This document shows positions 1 to 9,900 of a stretch of DNA of 36,410 nucleotides, piece by piece. The stretch covers positions 1-36,410 of the forward strand of contig JAKITV010000022.1 in NCBI GenBank assembly GCA_021647885.1. The letters are read 5' to 3'. The notes beneath the pieces were generated by a model. The model saw only the letters and a program-made list of their open reading frames with translations. It searched no databases and was not told where the DNA came from. The position numbers and the translations under genes were made by a program. This DNA comes from Flavobacteriaceae bacterium (lineage in GTDB: Bacteria > Bacteroidota > Bacteroidia > Flavobacteriales > Flavobacteriaceae). Numbering within the stretch: the stretch's first letter is position 1; every line of letters begins with the position of its first letter.

Positions 1-567
1 GTTTTCAATTGGAATGTTAGATAAATTTAAAGTACCTCCAATTTCAGTAATATTTTCAAGACCATTAATATTTTCAAGGTTGTCACATCGAAAAATTGCG
101 AATCCTCCATTTAAACTACTAATGTTATTTAAGTCATTTATTTGAGTTAAACTATAATTATATGCAATTTGTATGTTATTAACAGAATTCAAAGAGCCTA
201 AACCAGAGAGATTTTCTAATCTATCATTGGAACCAATATTTAAATATCCATTGATTTCTTGCATGTTATTTAGACCGTTTAATGTTATCAAATAATCATT
301 GAAATCTATTTCAACATTTCCATTTACATAGGTCAAACTACTTAAAGGACCAAGATTAGAAATGTCTCTTAAACCGTTTTGATATCCAATTGTGAGATTT
401 CCATTAATACCAGAATGATTATTAGCACCAAATTCATTAACCTCTTGCTGATTTTTTAAAAAAACATCTCCTTCAAATGGTGGAGATAAGTTAATATCAT
501 TAGAATTAGAGCAAGAAAAAATAAAGGAGATAAATAATGAATAGAATAATAAATGTTTTTTTTTCAT
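1..567 (-). CDS. Leucine-rich-repeat / receptor-L-domain-like lipoprotein, partial (N-terminal 189 residues)
   Basis: This open frame runs leftward from an ATG at 567 and is cut by the window edge, so only the first 189 codons are present. The N-terminus (MKKKHLLFYSLF...FSC) is a lipoprotein signal with a lipobox cysteine at residue 19, so the product should be lipid-anchored in the envelope. From about residue 50 onward the protein is built of repeats of roughly 23-45 residues with units such as GNLTIGYQNGLRDISNLGPL, GNVEI..., GYLNIGSNDRLENLSGLGSL and GTLNLSN. This pattern matches the leucine-rich or receptor-L-domain-like surface proteins common in Bacteroidota. Such proteins are usually adhesins or surface scaffolds, but no ligand can be named here. 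The missing C-terminus could hold a T9SS sorting domain. The next gene upstream, the esterase, has the same strand but is separated by a structured spacer. Confidence 0.8.
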   Translation of the reverse strand, partial: MKKKHLLFYSLFISFIFSCSNSNDINLSPPFEGDVFLKNQQEVNEFGANNHSGINGNLTIGYQNGLRDISNLGPLSSLTYVNGNVEIDFNDYLITLNGLNNMQEINGYLNIGSNDRLENLSGLGSLNSVNNIQIAYNYSLTQINDLNNISSLNGGFAIFRCDNLENINGLENITEIGGTLNLSNIPIEN

Positions 568-730
568 AAGTTTTGTTTATAATTTTTGCCAACGTTTACA
601 TATATGAAACGTAGCGTTGGTTTAGCGACTAATTTAGTAAATACAAACCGAATAGAAAATCCGCGAGGATTTTCGTAAGTAGGGTCGTACCAGCAATTAT
701 TTTTATATATTTGTTGTGTGTAGTAAAATG
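568..730. repeat. Structured intergenic spacer with two hairpins
   Basis: This spacer lies between the esterase stop and the LRR lipoprotein start. It holds two inverted repeats. At 589-620, CCAACG pairs with CGTTGG across a 20-nt middle that itself offers alternative pairing (GTTT/AAAC). At 655-674, GAAAATCCGCGAGGATTTTC forms an 8-bp stem closed by a GCGA loop. The nine-base word TTAGCGACT at 622-630 recurs in the direct repeat at 1782-1790. It looks like a dispersed, non-coding, flavobacterial intergenic element. A transcript terminator or leader role is possible, but there is no clear T tract. Confidence 0.5.
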
Positions 731-1729
731 TTAATTCAATGTTTTATTTTTGAAAAAATCCCAAATTACTGTAGCCATTTCAATATCGTTGTTTTGATTA
801 CCTAATAATAATTCAAGTATTGGTGAATATTGTTCCTGTATGCTTGGTTCAAGATGACCTCCGCCTAAAATTTCAAATAATGCAACTTGAGTTAATTCAA
901 TCCCATTGGAATAGGTACTACTCTTTACTGTGGAATTATCTGTAGTATTAATGTTTTGATGATTCATTATCGATGGAACTGAATTGATTTGGTTAAATGC
1001 CACCCAAAAATTTACTGATTCTTCTGCTGAAAGCACAGTTCCACGACCTCCTATATTAGGGGCAACCTCACCTCCACTATATGGTGAAAGTGGGTCTTCT
1101 GTACCAATTATAAATAAAACAGAAATTGGATGAACTGGATTATTGCATCTAATTGCAGGCATAGATGCTACAACTGGTGCTATTGCAGCAATTTTATTTG
1201 ATAATTCAAGTGCTAGACGAAGTGACATATGTCCGCCATTGGAAGTTCCAGTAGCATAAATTCGATTTGTATCTATGTTGTATGAATTTGGAAAATAATC
1301 AATAAGTGAATCAATAAAACTTACATCGTTCACCGAAGGATTTGTTGTGGAATCTGCGCGACAATCGTTCCAACCTTGTGCTCCAAGAGGATTATTTGTA
1401 CCATTTGGATAGATAAGGATTAATTTTTCTTCTTCAGCAATATCCATCCACACTTTATAAGGTGCTTTAAAACCACTTTCACCTGTCAAATCATCAGATT
1501 TTGAACCTCCTCCGTGTAATAGAAAAACCAAAGGTACTAATGAAGAACCCAGATTGCTTGGAATGTAATAATCATAAGTTCGTGTTATACCATCTATAAT
1601 AATGGTATTGTTGGTAAAAAGTCCTGATTCATAGGGTTCTTCATTATCAGTAGGTTTATGACAACTTATAGAAAGGAATATTAGAATAATGAATCCAAAC
1701 CATTTTATTATATTATTTATATTTCTCAT
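731..1729 (-). CDS. PHB-depolymerase/LpqC-type esterase lipoprotein (alpha/beta hydrolase)
   Basis: This 332-residue secreted serine hydrolase resembles the Esterase_PHB/LpqC (COG3509) family, whose members cleave polyester or feruloyl/acetyl ester bonds. The N-terminus is a lipoprotein signal with a lipobox cysteine at residue 23 (LSISC), so it is probably anchored in the outer membrane or exposed on the surface. LHGGG at 71-75 is the oxyanion-hole motif. The nucleophile elbow is GTSNG at 161-165 (Ser163). GTEDP gives a candidate acid at Asp212, and GGGHLEP gives the base at His292, so the triad is complete. The substrate cannot be read from the sequence. The ATG at 1729 lies just inside the right-hand flank of direct repeat 1747-1855, which may carry its promoter (a one-mismatch -7 motif, TAATATTG). 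It sits in the accessory left block. Confidence 0.85.
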   Translation of the reverse strand: MRNINNIIKWFGFIILIFLSISCHKPTDNEEPYESGLFTNNTIIIDGITRTYDYYIPSNLGSSLVPLVFLLHGGGSKSDDLTGESGFKAPYKVWMDIAEEEKLILIYPNGTNNPLGAQGWNDCRADSTTNPSVNDVSFIDSLIDYFPNSYNIDTNRIYATGTSNGGHMSLRLALELSNKIAAIAPVVASMPAIRCNNPVHPISVLFIIGTEDPLSPYSGGEVAPNIGGRGTVLSAEESVNFWVAFNQINSVPSIMNHQNINTTDNSTVKSSTYSNGIELTQVALFEILGGGHLEPSIQEQYSPILELLLGNQNNDIEMATVIWDFFKNKTLN

Positions 1730-1746
1730 CTATTTTCCCTTATTTC

Positions 1747-1855
1747 ACACAATATTAAGCCAATCAGAGTTTCAATTCTTATTAGCGACTGTTAAACGAA
1801 GGTCGACTATTTTTTCTAAAAAGTCAAGAGTGCATTAAAATATTAATATTCAAAT
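1747..1855. repeat. Direct repeat, copy 1 (pairs with 3743-3860)
   Basis: This stretch aligns with 3743-3860 over its whole length. Shared blocks include ACACAATATTA, CAGAGTTTCAATTCTTATTAG, TTAAACGAAGGTCG, AAGTCAAGAGT and AAATATTAAT followed by TTCAAAT. Copy 1 lacks the small TCACACTAAAGCGTGA hairpin that copy 2 carries at 3782-3797. The two copies flank the AbiE operon and the HsdR-N fragment, and the fragment's homology stops at this repeat's right border. Read leftward, the repeat ends about 17 bp before the esterase start. Confidence 0.8.
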
Positions 1856-1992
1856 ATTTATGTTCGTTAATCAGTCTTTTTTCTACAGTCTGTCTTACAT
1901 ATTCTTCAGGTGTATCAGACCTGATTATACCATCAAATATAATCTCTTATTTTTCCTTCGGGAAATGATATGATTACTTTGGTTTCTGTCAT
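1824..1992 (-). pseudogene. HsdR-N-like (type I restriction / N-6 methylase N-terminal domain) fragment, frameshifted and truncated
   Basis: An ATG at 1992 lies three bases after the AbiEii stop, so this was the third gene of the operon. The first frame reads MTETKVIISFPEGKIRDYI and then stops. Removing one T from the ATTTGATGG stretch near 1936 continues the frame as DGIIRSDTPEEYVRQTVEKR, then LINEHKY. I recognise this as the start of HSDR_N-type domains, which begin type I restriction subunits and some single-chain N-6 DNA methylases (family recall, not searched). After about 46 residues the similarity ends at the border of the direct repeat at 1855, and the frame runs to a stop at 1824. 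Over 90 percent of the expected protein is missing, so it is a non-functional remnant unless the frameshift is an error and the short peptide has a role. Confidence 0.65.
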
Positions 1993-1995
1993 TTT

Positions 1996-2787
1996 CTATA
2001 TTTTCTCTATCAATTTATTTTTAAGCCACTTAAATGCAGCTTCCTGATTGTATGTTATTTCTGGTCTCAATAATGCTACCATATCTCCTGTAAAATTTGG
2101 ATCGTTTTCTTTTTCCTCAATATTTATTAGAAACTCTTTTTTACTTGGTGGTTTTTTTCCTGTAGTAAAAGTGGTGTACGCTTTAAAACATTGGATAATT
2201 TGATCTAAATCCAACTCTATATTTAATCTTGAATAATCCAAGTCAAATAAATCTCGTCCTTTACTACGTTGATATAAGGCTCGTAATTTTATGCCCAATA
2301 ATTCGTTGATATTATATGTTTTTATTTTTGCACTTCCAGAAAACCATTCACTTTTAACTTCAAAAGGAAAGTCAACCCAATCCAACACATTAAAATGTTC
2401 TTTACAATTAATTTCTAATTTCAATCGCAATCTTATTTCTTCATATTCAGAAGTGAAACGGTATAGTACTTTTGCTCCATGACCTTTTACTTGTGTTTTT
2501 CTTGGTTCTTCAAAAAAAGTGATGACTTCATTTAGACGTTTCATTATAGGCTTAATTGGACCTGCTTTAACCTGAACTAAATCTATATCTTCAGAATATC
2601 TTGGTGCAGGATTTAAGTATAACTTGTGTAATGCTGTTCCTCCTCTAAATGCTAGGTTTTCTTTTAAAAAATCATCAGAGAAAATTTCAACCAATACACG
2701 ACTTATTACCAAATCTTGTTCTATTTGAAAAAACTGTTTCCAAGGTGCATATTCTTGCCATTTTGCTATAGATGGTTTTGGAATCAT
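1996..2787 (-). CDS. abiEii: AbiEii/AbiGii-family nucleotidyltransferase toxin (type IV toxin-antitoxin)
   Basis: This 263-residue protein has the nucleotidyltransferase signature of the AbiEii family: FRGGTALHKLYL around residues 47-58, followed by RYSEDIDL around 63-70. These carry the GG/S and DxD-type residues expected to bind nucleotide and metal. A later K-x-R and D pattern (LLGIKLRALYQRSKGRDLFDLDY) also fits the family. AbiEii toxins act in the cytoplasm and are bacteriostatic; related enzymes transfer nucleotides, in studied cases to tRNA. The start ATG overlaps the antitoxin stop by four bases (ATGA), which indicates translational coupling. The length is near the family norm and no key residue appears lost. 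The operon lies between two direct repeats and is followed by a broken restriction-type gene, which fits a defence or plasmid-maintenance origin. Confidence 0.9.
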   Translation of the reverse strand: MIPKPSIAKWQEYAPWKQFFQIEQDLVISRVLVEIFSDDFLKENLAFRGGTALHKLYLNPAPRYSEDIDLVQVKAGPIKPIMKRLNEVITFFEEPRKTQVKGHGAKVLYRFTSEYEEIRLRLKLEINCKEHFNVLDWVDFPFEVKSEWFSGSAKIKTYNINELLGIKLRALYQRSKGRDLFDLDYSRLNIELDLDQIIQCFKAYTTFTTGKKPPSKKEFLINIEEKENDPNFTGDMVALLRPEITYNQEAAFKWLKNKLIEKI

Positions 2788-3575
2788 AAATCGTTTTCTA
2801 ACTTAATATTCACATCTACTTTCCAAGGATTTTTAATAGCTCTTGGTTTTAATCCGGATTTTGGACTTAATAGTACAGGATAGAATTTAGATTGTTTGAG
2901 ATGTTCCATTATTTGTTTATTAAGACTTTCATTTTCTTGAAATTTTTCCAATAAAAAACCAAAACGTTGTAAAGTACTTTTATGTGAATACCACGTTAAT
3001 AGTTCTGTAATATCATTGTGGGTTAGTTCTTCTGTTAATTCTTCCAAAATGGCTAACATTCTGTTGAGCCCACCCAATTTGGTTTGATGATGAATTAAGT
3101 CCACCATTGTAAGAGCAGGACTTGAAATTTTAAAAATGCCTGCATCAGATTTTTTTTTCAAAATGTTTTTCTCAGGCCATTTTGATGTCGTAAGAAAACT
3201 AATGTCAATTGATTTTTTTTTGATTTTCGATAGAGAAGGAGTATTTATCATTATGTAATCCCGCTGTACTTGTTGATGACTAGCTCCAAGAAATTTGGCT
3301 GCTGAATAAAAACCTAAATAGTAGTCTCTTTCTAAATTTTTAAAAAGCTTATTGATGTACAATTGAATAGGTAGTTGTTTTTGTTTGGAATATCTTGGCG
3401 GAATTATTAGATAAAATCCTTTTCTTAGGTTTATAATTTCTTTTTTTTCTACTAATCTAGAAAGTTCTCTTTTCAAAGAAGTTTCTGTTTTATTACAATT
3501 ACTCAAGAGTTCATTCCATGAGAATGCGTATTCCTCATAGGATTGAAGTTGTTTTATGTAGTTGGATATTGTCAA
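2784..3575 (-). CDS. abiEi: AbiEi-family antitoxin / transcriptional regulator (type IV TA)
   Basis: This 263-residue protein has an N-terminal winged-helix region (SWNELLSNCNKTETSLKRE, then LSRLVEKKEIINLRKGFYLIIPP) typical of AbiEi antitoxins, followed by the larger C-terminal domain (YYLGFYSAAKFLGASHQQVQ; PALTMVDLIHH). In characterised systems AbiEi represses the operon by binding inverted repeats upstream and neutralises AbiEii without a stable protein complex. The only start that preserves the N-terminus is TTG at 3575; an in-frame TAA lies immediately upstream, and the first internal ATG is far downstream, after residue 100. The hairpin at 3654-3687 is upstream and is a candidate operator. 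It overlaps the toxin gene by four bases. Confidence 0.87.
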   Translation of the reverse strand: MTISNYIKQLQSYEEYAFSWNELLSNCNKTETSLKRELSRLVEKKEIINLRKGFYLIIPPRYSKQKQLPIQLYINKLFKNLERDYYLGFYSAAKFLGASHQQVQRDYIMINTPSLSKIKKKSIDISFLTTSKWPEKNILKKKSDAGIFKISSPALTMVDLIHHQTKLGGLNRMLAILEELTEELTHNDITELLTWYSHKSTLQRFGFLLEKFQENESLNKQIMEHLKQSKFYPVLLSPKSGLKPRAIKNPWKVDVNIKLENDL

Positions 3576-3742
3576 TTACAGTAAAATTTTGCACAAGATA
3601 CCATTTTTTGGTAATTATCGTGATTTTTTACTATTATTTTTCAGCGTTGGAAAAATTTCACTCTTTTATTATTTCAGAAGTGAAATTGAGCGATGGCAAA
3701 AACCAAATGCGCTTAATGTATGGTTGGCTTTTTCGTTATGAA
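3576..3742. promoter_or_regulatory. AbiE upstream spacer with inverted repeat (candidate operator)
   Basis: The spacer upstream of abiEi carries a perfect 9-bp inverted repeat, AATTTCACT at 3654-3662 and AGTGAAATT at 3679-3687, with a 16-nt gap. Family knowledge says AbiEi antitoxins bind inverted repeats ahead of their own gene, so this is a plausible operator, though the distance to the TTG start (about 80 bp) is long. The spacer also contains CCAACGCT and CCATCGCT words on the leftward strand, reminiscent of the spacer at 568-730. No protein-coding signal is convincing here. Confidence 0.4.
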
Positions 3743-3860
3743 ACACAATATTATGCTAATCAGAGTTTCAATTCTTATTAGTCACACTAAAGCGTGATTA
3801 AACGAAGGTCGTCTGTTTTAAAAAAAAGTCAAGAGTACATTTAAATATTAATGTTCAAAT
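3743..3860. repeat. Direct repeat, copy 2 (pairs with 1747-1855)
   Basis: This is the second copy of the diverged direct repeat. It differs mainly by a 16-nt imperfect hairpin, TCACACTAAAGCGTGA at 3782-3797, that is absent from copy 1. Its right border at 3860 is only about 22 bp from the stop of the core kinase gene (3883), so it marks the edge between the accessory block and the conserved glycolytic genes. Confidence 0.8.
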
Positions 3861-3882
3861 CAAAATTATTAAGAACAATAAT

Positions 3883-4743
3883 TTATAAATTACTTACATG
3901 ATAGCTTACCAGACCTTCTATTGGTCGTCTTTCAAAATTACCAACAGTAAAACCTAATTCTTTTGCTACTTCACGAATCTCATCTTGAGAGAAATAAGCA
4001 ATAGAACCTGCAAAGTGTACAGGAACTCTATCTAAAAACTCTTTAAATTGTAAAATATAGTTTTTCGCAAATAACCTTATGCCATCTTTTATGAGGTTTG
4101 TTACATAATCTGAATCTTTATTCAAAAACATAAACTCAGCATGCGACGCTAAATAGGCGTTTGGGTTTGGTTGCTTATATAGGTTATACTTTACAAAATC
4201 GGAATCCACATTATAGCGTTCGGCAAAGGATACTTTTAAATCTTCTGGCATATGGTTAAAATAATAATCTCTAAGTAATTGTTTTCCGAAGTAATTACCA
4301 GAAGCATCATCCATTACTGTATAGCCTAACGATTTTACCCGTTGGTGTAATATTTCTCCATCAAAATAACTACAGTTAGAACCTGTCCCTAAAATACAGA
4401 CTACAGCAGCTTCATTATTATTTTTTATTGTAGAATAAACAGCTGCATAGGTATCTTCTTTAACTTCTACTTTTGCATTAGGAAAAAATGTTTGTAAAAC
4501 ACCCTCTAAAAGTAAACGTGGTTTTTCTGTGCCACAACCTGCTCCATAAAAAAATACATGAGAAACTTTAGAGCTATGCTTCTTTAATACATCATTCTTT
4601 TTTATAGTGCTGTGTAATTTCTTTTTTGAAAGAATAGCTGGATTTAAGCCTTTGGTTCTTTGTTTTTCCAGCAACTGTTTACCATTGCTGTCTATGGCTA
4701 ACCAATCGCATTTTGTGGAACCACTATCGACAATTAAAATCAT
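3883..4743 (-). CDS. BadF/BadG/BcrA/BcrD-family ATPase, probable N-acetylglucosamine kinase-like
   Basis: This 286-residue cytoplasmic protein belongs to the actin-fold ASKHA sugar kinases of the BadF/BadG type, seen in Bacteroidota as the N-acetylglucosamine kinase-like protein. Phosphate-1 motif: DSGSTKCDW at 6-14. Candidate catalytic aspartate: EDTYAA around 96-101. Phosphate-2 motif: LGTGSNC at 118-124. DDASGNYFGK at 145-154 matches the GlcNAc-kinase-type substrate loop, and FAGSIAYF around 244-251 is the adenosine-site motif. It probably phosphorylates an amino sugar, but the substrate is inferred. It lies downstream of pfkA-gapA on the same strand, with a strong terminator in between, so it is probably expressed less than gapA or from its own promoter. 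Confidence 0.85.
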   Translation of the reverse strand: MILIVDSGSTKCDWLAIDSNGKQLLEKQRTKGLNPAILSKKKLHSTIKKNDVLKKHSSKVSHVFFYGAGCGTEKPRLLLEGVLQTFFPNAKVEVKEDTYAAVYSTIKNNNEAAVVCILGTGSNCSYFDGEILHQRVKSLGYTVMDDASGNYFGKQLLRDYYFNHMPEDLKVSFAERYNVDSDFVKYNLYKQPNPNAYLASHAEFMFLNKDSDYVTNLIKDGIRLFAKNYILQFKEFLDRVPVHFAGSIAYFSQDEIREVAKELGFTVGNFERRPIEGLVSYHVSNL

Positions 4744-4766
4744 CTTAAAAAATTATAAAACAAAAA

Positions 4767-4793
4767 CTGTTAATCTTACATTAAGGTTAACAG
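4767..4793 (-). terminator. Intrinsic terminator after gapA
   Basis: Read leftward after the gapA stop, an 11-bp stem (CTGTTAACCTT with AAGATTAACAG, one G-T wobble) with a 5-nt loop is followed at once by TTTTTGTTTTATAATTTTTT. Stem plus U-tract is a textbook rho-independent terminator on the minus strand. It separates pfkA-gapA from the kinase gene. Confidence 0.8.
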
Positions 4794-4816
4794 CTTTTAT
4801 TGTTAAAATTAAAGTA

Positions 4817-6821
<2,005 letters not shown>

Positions 6822-6898
6822 GGTTTTTGCCTTTGAAAAGTAAAACTAATAAACTTATACAACAAAAAAGCTATGTTTTATTATATTTTAACCAAAAG

Positions 6899-6918
6899 CG
6901 AAAACTCAAACGTTTTCG
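6899..6918 (-). terminator. Possible weak terminator after tamB
   Basis: CGAAAAC pairs with GTTTTCG over a 6-nt loop in the 137-bp gap between tamB and pfkA. On the minus strand the stem is followed by CTTTTGG, a poor U-tract, so termination is only possible. The rest of the gap shows no strong -7 motif. Confidence 0.3.
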
Positions 6919-6958
6919 TTAATAAGTATTTTGTGAGGATAGAAAATAAATGGCTTTT

Positions 6959-9900
6959 TCACTGCCTCTTTGTGTCTTTTTTCTTGAAACTATGATGTTC
7001 AGGAAGTGAGGCTTCTTTGTCTTCTTCTTCTTCAACTTTTTCTTTTTCGACTTTTGGCTTTTTATTGCCTTTAAAAATTTTATCAAGAAGCTCTTTAAAA
7101 TTATCGAATTCTACATTATAAGATATTCCCATACCTTGTATATAACCAATTTGTTCACCAAAGTTTCTAATACTATTTTCGCGATTAAAAAATTTCATCG
7201 AAAAATTACCGTCTTCATTTAGTAATACTTCGATTTCAAAATCTCCAGCAACTACAGTTTCGTTTACACCACCAATTGGCACACCAACTTTTCCGTTAAT
7301 AAGTATTCGGTCATTAAGATTTGTAGATAATGTAACACCAAGCCTATCGTCTGTTTGATATTCTGGTCTATTTTCTCCAATTTGATAGTCTAATCCTAAT
7401 TGTAATTTGCCATCACTATCACTAAAAAAACTATTTAAAATTGCCGAAGCACGCTCAGCAAGATTACCATAAATAGCTTGTTGGTCTATTCTTAATTGAT
7501 TTGTAAAAGAACCTGTTGCCAATAAAGATAATGCTTGAAACTGCATACTTTCATTATCATCAAGTCTATAATTTAATTCTGAATTTAATGTCGTATTAAC
7601 ACTAGGGAAACTTAAATTAAATATTGGATTTGGTTTTTCTAATTCTCCTGTGAGATGAATTTCTACTTCTACAGGAATACTCCTATTAATTGGATTGTCT
7701 AGTAAAATTGAAGGATTTGCCTGAATGCCATCATAAACCGCTTTAATATTAATTTGAGCCTTTAAAGGATCTCCTTCCCAAACCAAAGTTCCGCCTTGTT
7801 CTACATTAAATTCTTTCTGTATTAAGCCTCCATAAACAAAATTATAAACACCTTCATCTGCAATAAAATCGCCATACATATTAAATTTTCCATTCGTGTT
7901 TATTTGCGCCAATATTACTCCATTTCCACGACCTCTAATAGAGCTTCCTGTATCTTTATCTATAACAATTTCAATTTCAGCATTTTCATTAACTTCTAAA
8001 TCAAAATCCAACTCCAAACCTTTAATGTGGTCAAGAACAATAAGTTCTCCTTTTAGCCTAGCTTCTTTTTCTTCAGGGCTTAAAAAATGAATATAGGAAT
8101 GGTCTCCAAAAGTGTCAACATCGTTAAGTGGGATTTTAAATACTGTACCTTCTTCTGATACAACATTTGCTTTAATTACTAATTGGTCTGTTGGGCCATT
8201 AATATTAATGTTCCCACCAACAAATGCAGTTCCAAAATACATGGCATCCTCACTATCGCTTGTATTAAGAACTAATAATCTACTTGTGTTTAAAGTAAGC
8301 CCTAACGACCATTTTGAAAAATTAACATGATTTATACTTCCGCTTAATGTGGCATTTGAAAAATATTCCGAATCAAACAAACGTGCATTATTGAATACAA
8401 AGCTTTGTTGTTTTGATGTATTTAAAGTAATTGCTGTATCATCTTCAAATGCATAATCTATATTTAGATATGGCAAGCTTAAACCTCCTTTGTCTAGATT
8501 TAATTGCCCATTAATTTGTGGTCGTTGTAGCCTTCCTGTAACTCTTGCATTACCAGCAACTTCTCCTCTAATATTTGTAATTACTCCTCCACCAAATGGG
8601 TTTAGAGGGTTTAAAATAAATTTATTGAAATCAATATCTAAATCTAGTGTAGAATTTTTCCCTGAAACATCAATGTTACCAACTACGGAAAGCGATTCGT
8701 TTTCATCTTCTTTTAAAGTTACATTTACATTATAATTGGTTAAAGATTCATTGCCAATAATATTGGCTTTAAAAGAACCAAGGTTAAAATTGTTGACTTT
8801 AAAATCATCAATTGTTATATTAGATTCTGGCAAATAAACATCGTTTTGCTGTTGCAGATTTAACTGACCATTTACATTACCTGCAAGTGCCAAACTATCT
8901 ATTCTTGGAGTTATTTTAGCCAGTTCGACATCTTTAAAATTTAGGTTTATATTTTTATAAGAAGAATCACGTATAATTCCTGATAGTTCAATTTCTTCTT
9001 TAAGATGACTTAAACGTAAATCATCAATTTTTATATTTTGAAAATATCTATCAAATTCAATTTTATTAGAATGATTTTTTTCTTCGTTTACATACCATAA
9101 ATTGTTTTTAAATTCTATTTTAGATTTTTTAAATCCAAATACAGATTTGTTATCTTCATTAATGGTATAATATAAATTCAAATCAAAATTATCTTTATTG
9201 GATTTTCCTCCTTTAAATTCTGTTTTAATAAACAAAGTGTCTTTTAGTGTCACATTTATTAAGCTGAATTTTGATGCATTATAATATTTTGTATTTATAC
9301 TATCTACTTCAATATAAGTGTTAAATAGTGGGTTTTTATTATCAATCTTTAGTTGAATATTATCTGCAAAATAATCTTTTAAGCGTATTTGTGGTGATTT
9401 AAACGTAAGGTTGAAATTTTTGGCATCACTTTCTACTCTTCCTTTAATAAATGTATTGCTACCAAGTTTTAAATCTGGATAAAAAACATCGGCAATTTTA
9501 TTATATATTTTGAAATTAAAGTTTATAAATTGATCTGAAGCTAATTCGTGCGGTACATAATTGGTATATATATTTCCCAAAGAATTCTCTAAAAGTTTTA
9601 CCACTTCTTTAAACTTAAATTTGCCATTTAAACTGCCTTCAATTATATCTGGAGAGTTTATATTGATGTGGCGTATATCCTCTTCAAAATGAGAAGATAT
9701 TGAAAAATCCTTGAAATAGTATTCATCGTTTTGGTTTTTATATAAGGTATTATTAAAAGACACATTTCCTTGAGCATTATCAAAATTAGTTCCTTTCATA
9801 TTCATCTTTACCAAACCTTTAAGAACTGAAATGCTATCTTTAGAAACAAAGTTTATTGCATTAAGGTTTGCATATTTTACATTGGCAGAAAAATCGTAAT

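Noticed and set aside
568-3742. Integron-like attC sites and gene cassettes in the left block
   Set aside because: Hairpin spacers and same-strand genes suggested it, but the hairpin ends do not match the RYYYAAC/GTTRRRY cores and there is no integron integrase in the window.
3518-3781. Rightward 87-codon frame overlapping the abiEi start
   Set aside because: It covers the antitoxin N-terminus, the spacer inverted repeat and part of the direct repeat, with no recognisable domain.
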